From the IMG/VR virus record IMGVR_UViG_3300046169_000125, positions 1 to 60,788 of that record: a DNA stretch of 60,788 nt, one strand, 5' to 3'. The position numbers were made by a program, and so were the translations under genes. Positions 53,988 to 60,788 of the stretch are shown piece after piece. The notes below the pieces were generated by a model. It saw only the letters and a program-made list of their open reading frames with translations. It was not told the origin of the DNA and searched no databases. The DNA comes from a virus. How positions within the stretch are numbered: the stretch's first letter is position 1; every line of letters starts with the position of its first letter.

Positions 53988-55850
53988 ATGGCGAAAATAT
54001 TCCGCACACAAGAGTTAAGCGTAAATGGGGACAATATCCGCATTTCCGCAGATCAAAATGGAAATATCGTATTCAAAGACAAAGATGAAAATGTTGTAAC
54101 AAGTTCAAATCAAATTACAACTGAAGTCTCCAGTCTTCATGCTCAACGCGATGGCGACTTGAACACAAAGAATACTGAAGTTTCCAGTCTTGCTGCTCAA
54201 CGCGACAGCGACCTGAACACAAAGAATACTGAAGTTTCCAGTCTTCATGCTCAACGCGTAAGTGATGAGTCAGTAAAAACAGGTGAAATGTCCAGTCTCT
54301 CCGCTAAAGATCTTGATCTTGACGGTGATGTTTCAAGTTTAAAAGTTGAAATCAACAGTGCGTTGACAGCTTCAACAGGAGATCTTGATGATGACATTTC
54401 CAGTCTTCAAGCTCAACGCGAAAGTGACGAGAACACAAAGAATACTGAAGTTTCCAGTCTTCAAGCTCAACGCGAAAGCGACTTGAACACAAAGAATACT
54501 GAAGTTTCCAGTCTTCAAGCTCAACGCGTAAGTGATGAGAACACAAAGAATACTGAAGTTTCCAGTCTTCAAGCTCAACGCGAAAGCGACTTGGGTACAA
54601 AGAATACTGAAGTTTCCAGTCTTCATGCTCAACGCGTAAGTGATGAGTCAGTAAAAACAGGTGAAATGTCCAGCCTCTCCGCTAAAGATCTTGATCTTGA
54701 CGGTGATGTTTCAAGTTTGAAAGTTGAAATCAACAGTGCGTTGACAGCTTCAACAGGAGATCTTGATGATGACATTTCCAGTCTTCAAGCTCAACGCGAA
54801 AGTGACGAGAACACAAAGAATACTGAAGTTTCCAGTCTTCAAGCTCAACGCGAAAGCGACTTGAACACAAAGAATACTGAAGTTTCCAGTCTTCAAGCTC
54901 AACGCGTAAGTGATGAGAACACAAAGAATACTGAAGTTTCCAGTCTTCAAGCTCAACGCGAAAGCGACTTGGGTACAAAGAATACTGAAGTTTCCAGTCT
55001 TCAAGCTCAACGCGAAAGCGACTTGGGTACAAAGAATACTGAAGTTTCCAGTCTTCATGCTCAACGCGTAAGTGATGAGTCAGTAAAAACAGGTGAAATG
55101 TCCAGTCTCTCCGCTAAAGATCTTGATCTTGACGGTGATGTTTCAAGTTTAAAAGTTGAAATCAACAGTGCGTTGACAGCTTCAACAGGAGATCTTGATG
55201 ATGACATTTCCAGTCTTCAAGCTCAACGCGAAAGTGACGAGAACACAAAGAATACTGAAGTTTCCAGTCTTCAAGCTCAACGCGAAAGCGACTTGAACAC
55301 AAAGAATACTGAAGTTTCCAGTCTTCAAGCTCAACGCGTAAGTGATGAGAACACAAAGAATACTGAAGTTTCCAGTCTTCAAGCTCAACGCGAAAGCGAC
55401 TTGGGTACAAAGAATACTGAAGTTTCCAGTCTTCATGCTCAACGCGTAAGTGATGAGTCAGTAAAAACAGGTGAAATGTCCAGCCTCTCCGCTAAAGATC
55501 TTGATCTTGACGGTGATGTTTCAAGTTTGAAAGTTGAAATCAACAGTGCGTTGACAGCTTCAACAGGAGATCTTGATAATGACATTTCTAGCTTGAACGC
55601 TAAGATTGAATTGGAAGACGTTAGAGTTATGAGTGAAAGCTTGAGTGTTAATGATGAGTCCATCACTGTAACATTCCCAACTGCTTTCTCGGGTACTCCA
55701 TCAGTAATAGGAATCATCCAAGGCGACGACGCAGATTCCCCAATTATTGCATGTCAGTTAGTGTCAAAAAGTACAACCGGAGCAACATTCCAATTCTCAG
55801 ATGGAATTCCTACAACAGGATATACCATCGAGATTATGGCTTCTGTATAA
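53988..55850 (+). CDS. Repetitive coiled-coil fibre with C-terminal beta-sandwich tip
   Basis: The 620-residue protein begins MAKIFRTQELSVNGDNIRISADQNG. Residues 45-530 are built of 18-residue units (TEVSSLQAQRESDLNTKN) grouped in larger blocks that also contain KTGEMSSLSAKDLDLDGDVSS and LKVEINSALTASTGDLDDD. Regular Leu/Val spacing predicts a long trimeric coiled coil. The last 75 residues (ITVTFPTAFSGTPSVIGIIQGDDAD, then YTIEIMASV) repeat the beta-sandwich fold of the proteins at 2352 and 3376. It is likely a shaft plus receptor-binding tip whose length can change by repeat recombination. Confidence 0.75.
   Translation: MAKIFRTQELSVNGDNIRISADQNGNIVFKDKDENVVTSSNQITTEVSSLHAQRDGDLNTKNTEVSSLAAQRDSDLNTKNTEVSSLHAQRVSDESVKTGEMSSLSAKDLDLDGDVSSLKVEINSALTASTGDLDDDISSLQAQRESDENTKNTEVSSLQAQRESDLNTKNTEVSSLQAQRVSDENTKNTEVSSLQAQRESDLGTKNTEVSSLHAQRVSDESVKTGEMSSLSAKDLDLDGDVSSLKVEINSALTASTGDLDDDISSLQAQRESDENTKNTEVSSLQAQRESDLNTKNTEVSSLQAQRVSDENTKNTEVSSLQAQRESDLGTKNTEVSSLQAQRESDLGTKNTEVSSLHAQRVSDESVKTGEMSSLSAKDLDLDGDVSSLKVEINSALTASTGDLDDDISSLQAQRESDENTKNTEVSSLQAQRESDLNTKNTEVSSLQAQRVSDENTKNTEVSSLQAQRESDLGTKNTEVSSLHAQRVSDESVKTGEMSSLSAKDLDLDGDVSSLKVEINSALTASTGDLDNDISSLNAKIELEDVRVMSESLSVNDESITVTFPTAFSGTPSVIGIIQGDDADSPIIACQLVSKSTTGATFQFSDGIPTTGYTIEIMASV
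54124..55590 (+). repeat. Nested coding repeats: 54-base units, 378-base blocks, 810-base dimer
   Basis: The marker ccgctaaag recurs at 54301, 54679, 55111 and 55489: spacings 378, 432 (378 plus one 54-base unit) and 378. Copies 1 and 3 share two single-base variants (agtctctcc, tttaaaag), while copies 2 and 4 share the alternatives (agcctctcc, tttgaaag). This means a dimer was duplicated as an 810-base block. Confidence 0.95.
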
Positions 55851-55874
55851 TACGAGCAAGATTATCTTATCTTG

Positions 55875-55902
55875 GGCGACCCCGTTTGGGGTCGCCTTTT
55901 TT
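55875..55902 (+). terminator. Intrinsic terminator
   Basis: GGCGACCCC, loop GTTT, GGGGTCGCC and then six T form a perfect 9-base-pair hairpin directly after the fibre gene. It isolates the fibre from the J-domain gene downstream. Confidence 0.97.
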
Positions 55903-55910
55903 GTGTAAAC
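55902..55910 (+). promoter_or_regulatory. Late-type promoter motif TGTGTAAAC
   Basis: TGTGTAAAC starts at the last base of the terminator T-tract and ends seven bases before the ATG at 55918. Two bases differ from AGTGTAATA-type copies at the end. Confidence 0.4.
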
Positions 55911-55917
55911 ATATAAA

Positions 55918-56565
55918 ATGAAAAATTGGAAAAATATATTCTTTAAAAAGAGAAACGATCAAATAGATAAATTTCAAGAAACAAAGTCAACTAGAAGTCA
56001 AAATCAAAAAATATTAAAAAAGAAATTTAATAAACTCAAACATAAAGCATTGTACCTTGATGCTGAATACGAAGAAGTAAGTGATATATTCGCTCACGCA
56101 AAAAGTGAATTTATTAGCTCTATCTTCAATTACTGCTCTAACAGAAAAATACGCCCACCATTGAGCGATGGTAAGAAGTCAGACGATACAACAAATAATA
56201 AACTAGAAACAAGTCAAGAGATGAAAGATCTCTACAGAGAAATTGTAAAGGTTACACATCCAGATAAAACAAAGTCTCTTGAAGAGGATGAAATAGAAGA
56301 AAGGACGGAGCTCTACCAAGAAGCAGTTCTAGGTAAGCAAAAAGGTGATTATTGGGGTATTTTTAAAGCTGCATTAGAACTCGGAGTTCCTATAAAAAAC
56401 TTATCTTTTGAATATTTGGAAGAATTAGAGCAAACAATATTAAAAATAGAGGAAAAGTCTAACATTATGAAAAACGACTTGATGTATAAATGGTTCCATT
56501 GCGATAAAGAAGCAAGGGAGAATATTTTTGAACAACTTACAAAAAATCAAGAAAAGTACGAATAA
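55918..56565 (+). CDS. J-domain protein
   Basis: The 215-residue protein has a lysine-rich, helical N-terminus (MKNWKNIFFKKRNDQIDKFQ), then a J-domain-like section at about 101-155 with the HPD motif at 114-116 (LYREIVKVTHPDKTKSL) and the following helix ELYQEAVLGKQKGDYWGIFKAALELG. J domains stimulate Hsp70 ATPase activity through HPD. Here the domain could recruit host DnaK for particle assembly or replication. The Gly/Phe and zinc regions of full DnaJ are absent. Confidence 0.7.
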   Translation: MKNWKNIFFKKRNDQIDKFQETKSTRSQNQKILKKKFNKLKHKALYLDAEYEEVSDIFAHAKSEFISSIFNYCSNRKIRPPLSDGKKSDDTTNNKLETSQEMKDLYREIVKVTHPDKTKSLEEDEIEERTELYQEAVLGKQKGDYWGIFKAALELGVPIKNLSFEYLEELEQTILKIEEKSNIMKNDLMYKWFHCDKEARENIFEQLTKNQEKYE

Positions 56566-56584
56566 TTTGTTAATATATAAGACT

Positions 56585-56776
56585 ATGATACAATTTTACA
56601 ATGTAAAGAAAAAACAAAAAGTTAAAGTTGACCCAACTAAAATAACAAAGCATGCATATGAAAAAACCGCTAAAAGTGGCAAGCTTACGATTCGATATGC
56701 GTTAAAAGCTGTGGACGAAGATGGCACAAAGCTCACCAAGTTCTGCAGTAAAGCAGATTATGACTCAATAAAATAG
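56585..56776 (+). CDS. Small basic protein, unrecognised
   Basis: The likely start is ATG 56585 (MIQFYNVKKKQKVKVDPTKI), giving 63 basic residues with strands such as KLTIRYALKAVDEDGTKLTKFCSK. A longer frame from 56528 overlaps the J-domain gene. It ends overlapping the convergent transferase gene by 19 bases. Function unknown; small basic nucleic-acid-binding proteins look like this. Confidence 0.55.
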   Translation: MIQFYNVKKKQKVKVDPTKITKHAYEKTAKSGKLTIRYALKAVDEDGTKLTKFCSKADYDSIK

Positions 56777-58911
56777 CGCATAAATATTTTTTTCAACTCG
56801 AATGGATAAGCCATAAAATGTAATATAAAAGTGTGCTCGTCGACGAAACGTGGCTCAGTATTAAATTCATTCATAGGAAAGATCTTTCGGTTAAAACCAA
56901 AACCGTCACTTTCCTTCAATACATCACACAATATTCCTTGATCGCCGCCACTTGCATATAAACTACTTTTATCGCAATCTGCGTTCATCCATTTTCTTAT
57001 TATGTTTTTTGTATAAGAATGATTTCTAAAAACAACAACTCCACTATTAAGCATCATACCTTTGGTAATTTTTTTGTTATTCGTGCCAATATCTTCACAT
57101 GCAATAATCTTTTTTGTACCAGTGCATCTAGAAAGTATATCTTCGAAACGTTTTTGTGGATTGTATATGATTGTATCTGAATCCATCCATACAATGTCTT
57201 CGTGATCATCAAAGTGATTGAGAATCGCGCGCGCTTTCGACCAATTTGCACTAGCATCAGCTTGTAGTTTTTCGCGATAAACATAAAATGTATATCCATT
57301 TGCCAAACAATAATCTCGCACACTCATCTCAGAACATATCGCATAATCTGCAATCTCAGGAGTATACAAACTAACAATCGCGATTTTCTTTCCAGGATTG
57401 TATACTGTGAACTTCTCCTTGGGTACATCCACTTGATTTAAATGCTTACTTATGTATTTAAGGTAATCGCGGCCAACAAGATTAGACCATTCATCTTTCA
57501 ACCTTAAAAATTCTTTATGTTTTTGTGAATCAATTTGGGAACTATTTTGTTTCTTTTTATTATCAATTGAAAATTTTTGCCAGAAATTCGCGCCAGAACA
57601 ATCACTATTCCAGGGCTTATCTTTACCTATAAAATGCAAGACAAAAGATTTGTAACTTGATAAACTTGATTTCTTTAAAAAGTGCTCTCCAAGCTTGCAA
57701 CCAGTTTCGTAATTTTGAGATACCAAAATATCCCCCTCAACCGAAACGAACTGTTCGGAGCTTAAACAATTTAAATTATCGCTTAATATGGTATAATCAC
57801 ACCTACAATATATATTAATTATATCTTGATCACCCCCGGTTAATGGAATTTTTTGATGGTTTGTTTTTTTTATTTCAAAACATTTTTCAGTGAATTTATT
57901 TTGTCTTAATAAATCAAGGTTCAATAACATAACTCCAGTATTGCCTATGATCTTATCGCCAAACTCAACAGGATTTTTATTTTCTGTTGCAGTTCCTTTT
58001 GAGCCATTAAATGTTCTCCAGCCATTTTTTATTTCAGGTTTTAACGCTACGCCTGACTTGTTCAATTTAATATCATCGAACAAACTTAAATCAACAAAAG
58101 GAATAGTGTCTATATCAAAATACAATACCCGACTTACCCCTAAAAGTATCTCAGGTATTTTTAGTTTAAGGTTTGTGGCGCTTGATAAATGATCAATAGA
58201 TCTACAACTTTTTTCGGTTTTTATAGCAATCTCGGAATGCAAATATACCTTAAGATTTAAATTGTTTTTATTTTCAATAAATTGTTTTAATGGAATCAAT
58301 TCGCTTTCTTTACCTGAATAAATTAAATGTATATTTATACTTTTGTCTTTATTTTTTTGACTCAAAGCATTAACTGGATTAACAATGTAATTTATTAAAT
58401 TTTCATCGCAACAAAAGCATACATCATAAACTTTCCTTTTCTCGGCAATTATATTTGCAATATCTTGTTTTAATTGTTGTTTGTATTTAACCCACCAAGA
58501 TTGTACTTTCTTGGAATGCTTAATTATCCACTCTGTATTCTCAAGAAGTAAATTTATATCGTTGGATATATTATTCCAAGAGGCAGTTTCAATGAGTGGA
58601 TGTTCGCCAAGCATATCACTCCAATAATCGCTCTTCTCAACAATTGGAATTGCGCCCACTTCTAGCGCTTCGTACAATCTAAAAGTGTCAACGCTTGTGT
58701 TTCCACGAGGGCATGGTACAAAAATTGAGTCACTTAATATTTTTTTATATTCTTGAGTGCTCAAAGAATTGCCCGATTGCCAACCCTCGGCTACATGAAG
58801 ATGATATTCGCCATTGCATTTTTTCAACAAATCAATCATTTTTGAGCGATCACCTTGTGCATGAACCTGACCAGCGAAACACCAAGTATATTTTTTATCC
58901 AATGAATTCAT
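56758..58911 (-). CDS. Three-domain glycosyltransferase: exostosin C-half, GT8, GT34
   Basis: The 717-residue protein begins MNSLDKKYTWCFAGQ, which is mid-fold for an exostosin-like transferase. Its donor motif FVPCPRGNTSVDTFRLYEALEVGAIPIV follows at about 77-104. A GT8 domain runs from 160 to about 405, with the DxD site FDIDTIPF near 264 and GNTGVMLLNLDLL. A GT34-like domain runs from 507 to the end: WMDSDTIIYNPQKRF near 575 with DxD, NSGVVVFRNHSY, GGDQGILCDVL and ILHFMAYP. The missing N-half of the first domain is at the end of the gene at 59733. It probably adds several sugars in series. Confidence 0.75.
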   Translation of the reverse strand: MNSLDKKYTWCFAGQVHAQGDRSKMIDLLKKCNGEYHLHVAEGWQSGNSLSTQEYKKILSDSIFVPCPRGNTSVDTFRLYEALEVGAIPIVEKSDYWSDMLGEHPLIETASWNNISNDINLLLENTEWIIKHSKKVQSWWVKYKQQLKQDIANIIAEKRKVYDVCFCCDENLINYIVNPVNALSQKNKDKSINIHLIYSGKESELIPLKQFIENKNNLNLKVYLHSEIAIKTEKSCRSIDHLSSATNLKLKIPEILLGVSRVLYFDIDTIPFVDLSLFDDIKLNKSGVALKPEIKNGWRTFNGSKGTATENKNPVEFGDKIIGNTGVMLLNLDLLRQNKFTEKCFEIKKTNHQKIPLTGGDQDIINIYCRCDYTILSDNLNCLSSEQFVSVEGDILVSQNYETGCKLGEHFLKKSSLSSYKSFVLHFIGKDKPWNSDCSGANFWQKFSIDNKKKQNSSQIDSQKHKEFLRLKDEWSNLVGRDYLKYISKHLNQVDVPKEKFTVYNPGKKIAIVSLYTPEIADYAICSEMSVRDYCLANGYTFYVYREKLQADASANWSKARAILNHFDDHEDIVWMDSDTIIYNPQKRFEDILSRCTGTKKIIACEDIGTNNKKITKGMMLNSGVVVFRNHSYTKNIIRKWMNADCDKSSLYASGGDQGILCDVLKESDGFGFNRKIFPMNEFNTEPRFVDEHTFILHFMAYPFELKKIFMRYFIES

Positions 58912-58944
58912 TTGGATTATTTATGTTTTAAATTTTTTCATTAT

Positions 58945-59736
58945 TTAATGAGGTACATTCATATCTTTAAGCTGTTCTGCATGATATAATATATTTTCCG
59001 GAGAAAACCTTATTTCTTCATTGTTACTTGAAGTATATTCATAAATTCTATCAATTCTATTAAAACTTTGAAAACTATATACCATCCAAAAAGCTTCAAG
59101 AGTACTTTGATCTTTAATATTTAAATCAGCAAAAGAAACAAATTTCTCAAAATCAATAGGATGATGACCCATGAAATGTATCGCAAAATCACCCTTTTTA
59201 TAATTTTTTGGATATATATTTAAATCATGAGGATTTTGTATTGGAATACTATATTTTTTTAAAACTTCATTAAGATATTGTTGGTCAGCATCTCCGTTCC
59301 CAGCTTGATGCCTCCAATGCTTATCAGTTCCAATAATTCTATTGTCCCACCACTCATTGAGTATTTGCCTAGATAAATCAGAATTTTTAAAAAACACAAC
59401 TCCACTATTCGCTGTTTGATTTGAAAAATAAGCTGGGTCTCTACATATCAACACGTCCTGATTTTTATCGATCAAGTAACCCTGCAAATCAAAACTTCTA
59501 TTTGCTATAGCTATATCCATATCCATCCAACCAACATACTGAAAAGAATCAATTTCTTTTAAAATAGATAAAGGTTTTTGAAAAGCTACATGGGTAGACT
59601 TATCTAATGTTCCCACCAAACCCCTCCATTCATAACCCATTTTATTGCAGTAGTTAGAGACAGACCGAACACAGCCCTTTCTGTCTTCATAATATTTTTT
59701 ATCAGCTAATTGTATAATACATATTTTATTTTTCAC
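58945..59736 (-). CDS. GT34-type (GMA12/MNN10-like) glycosyltransferase
   Basis: The 263-residue protein starts at GTG sharing GTGA with the upstream stop. It has YVGWMDMDIAIANR with a DxD-type site, NSGVVFFKNSDLSRQIL, GNGDADQQYLNEVL, and FAIHFMGHHP, the GT34 pattern also seen in the third domain of the next gene. It transfers a hexose from a nucleotide sugar. Its gene lies exactly between the two halves of an exostosin-like transferase, which suggests insertion there. Confidence 0.75.
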   Translation of the reverse strand: MKNKICIIQLADKKYYEDRKGCVRSVSNYCNKMGYEWRGLVGTLDKSTHVAFQKPLSILKEIDSFQYVGWMDMDIAIANRSFDLQGYLIDKNQDVLICRDPAYFSNQTANSGVVFFKNSDLSRQILNEWWDNRIIGTDKHWRHQAGNGDADQQYLNEVLKKYSIPIQNPHDLNIYPKNYKKGDFAIHFMGHHPIDFEKFVSFADLNIKDQSTLEAFWMVYSFQSFNRIDRIYEYTSSNNEEIRFSPENILYHAEQLKDMNVPH

Positions 59737-60788
59737 AATTTAAATCCTTTCTTGTATCCCAATGGAATGAATGTTACATTATCTGCTACAGCATCTTTTC
59801 TATAATATTGTCGAAATACATGTTTAAAATTTTCGTAATGATCAATTTCGGCGTGACAATGTTCGTCGCTCAAATGAACCAATATACAATTTTTATTTTT
59901 TAATTTTTCAAAATATTCATTTTGTTTTGCGCGCAATTGATTTAGGTTTTCGCGGATTTTTTCTGGGTATATGTTTATGTTTTTTGCATACATATCACTA
60001 TAAATTATAATACTATCCTTAGCGACAACCTGCATTTCGGTATCAAATATTTTTTCGTAATCATTATTGGCAAATAATTCATCAATAAAATCTTCCTCAA
60101 AAAGATGTTTTTCCAAAATAATAATTTTACTACTTACTTCATCAATAGAGGTTGAACCCTGAATTTCAAATCTATCATTACGCCCCCTTACATCAGAACT
60201 TTTATCCCCCTGGGTATTTCCATTTATCTCATGCCTCTGGCAAGACATTAAGGGGTTTAAGTGAAAAATTTGGCCAGCTCTTCCTTCATCAATTAAACCT
60301 TGTTGCAAAAAGTGATCTACAGCACAATCCATCCCATATTTATACACCTTATCGCACAACCTCACGGCAGCTTCTTTACTCAATATATATGAGTTGGCAT
60401 TCATATGCCAAAAAGAATTTAAATCGCCGAAAAATTGATTTTTTTTAATTCTGCAAAAATAATCATTATATCGAATTAATACATTGTTATAACGAGGCGT
60501 ATTCCAAGGTTGACAACCCCCAAGGAAGATCAGAGAATATTGCTGTGGGATACTATTACTAAATACTTGATTCCAGAAAACTGTAAAGCCATCTTTAAAA
60601 ACATTATCATCCTCAAGTATCAAATAGTTTGACGCAGATTTATCCTTTGAAAGTTTTTCCCACAATCTAAAATGACTAATTGCGCAGCATATCTCACCCC
60701 TGCTCCTAGAATTCCATGTTTTAGGAAATAAAAGCTTAACTTTTTGACTATCCACATTACTACTTGAATCTGTCGCGGAGAACCTTTG
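59733..60788 (-). CDS. GT25-like transferase fused to exostosin N-half, partial (5' end outside window)
   Basis: The frame is open to the right edge (QRFSATDSSSNVDSQKV before an internal GTG at 60755), so the true start lies outside. The first part matches family GT25 beta-galactosyltransferases: SRGEICCAISHFRLWEKL, YLILEDDNVFKDGF, SFWHMNANSYILSKEAAVRLC and NPLMSCQRHE. From about residue 200 of the visible part the sequence switches to the N-terminal half of an exostosin-like transferase: CILVHLSDEHCHAEIDHYENF, KHVFRQYYRKDAV and NVTFIPLGYKKGF, then stops. The C-half resumes in the gene ending at 56758. Confidence 0.75.
   Translation of the reverse strand, partial: QRFSATDSSSNVDSQKVKLLFPKTWNSRSRGEICCAISHFRLWEKLSKDKSASNYLILEDDNVFKDGFTVFWNQVFSNSIPQQYSLIFLGGCQPWNTPRYNNVLIRYNDYFCRIKKNQFFGDLNSFWHMNANSYILSKEAAVRLCDKVYKYGMDCAVDHFLQQGLIDEGRAGQIFHLNPLMSCQRHEINGNTQGDKSSDVRGRNDRFEIQGSTSIDEVSSKIIILEKHLFEEDFIDELFANNDYEKIFDTEMQVVAKDSIIIYSDMYAKNINIYPEKIRENLNQLRAKQNEYFEKLKNKNCILVHLSDEHCHAEIDHYENFKHVFRQYYRKDAVADNVTFIPLGYKKGFKL

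Noticed and set aside
54352-55442. Several minus-strand frames over the fibre repeats
   Set aside because: They repeat the same antisense peptide with every DNA unit and have no ribosome-binding site.
54124-55590. Regular 54-base repeats that look CRISPR-like at first sight
   Set aside because: There are no unique spacers; the units are in frame and encode a coiled coil through the whole fibre gene.

Overview
This window is a tightly packed piece of a tailed double-stranded DNA phage genome (Caudoviricetes). No gap between genes exceeds about 175 bases, and most neighbours overlap by 1 to 20 bases. The tail genes follow the lambda order (tube, chaperone-like genes, tape measure, then M, L, K, I and J-like proteins), so the virion probably has a long non-contractile tail with large fibres. 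The DNA is AT-rich. The host cannot be read with certainty. Trp-rich Gly-Trp-x-Tyr repeats, thrombospondin type-3 repeats and InlB-like repeats resemble surface proteins of marine bacteria, and the Trp-rich type recalls marine Verrucomicrobiota. That is a hint only.

Layout. (1) 1-2313, minus: an accessory group with an unrecognised partial gene, a citrate-synthase-like protein, a GNAT acetyltransferase, a 41-residue membrane peptide and a nucleoside 2-deoxyribosyltransferase-like protein. (2) 2352-9359: two fibre-like proteins, two divergent tail-tube-like proteins and three probable neck genes. (3) 9418-35540, plus: the tail module, ending in very large tip and fibre proteins and an S74 chaperone. 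(4) 35530-43678, minus: a DNA-metabolism-like pair mixed with a large glycosyltransferase and sugar-nucleotide block. (5) 43679-43852: an AT-rich divergent control region with two near-consensus sigma-70 promoters. (6) 43853-47092, plus: an early operon with dNMP kinase, a sigma factor, SSB and a glycosyltransferase. (7) 47116-55850: fibre and adhesin proteins, including two with recently expanded DNA repeats. (8) 55918-60788: a J-domain protein, a small basic protein and another glycosyltransferase block that runs off the right edge.

How the parts fit. A nonamer with consensus (A/T)GTGTAATA sits 6 to 13 bases before the first codon of many virion operons that lack a Shine-Dalgarno sequence. 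It is probably the late promoter read by the phage sigma factor at 44697-45293, and its spacing predicts leaderless mRNAs. Glycan genes make up roughly a fifth of the window. Two glycosyltransferases are split across separate reading frames, in one case around another glycosyltransferase gene, which suggests active module shuffling. They may decorate the virion or remodel the host surface; the sequence does not say which.
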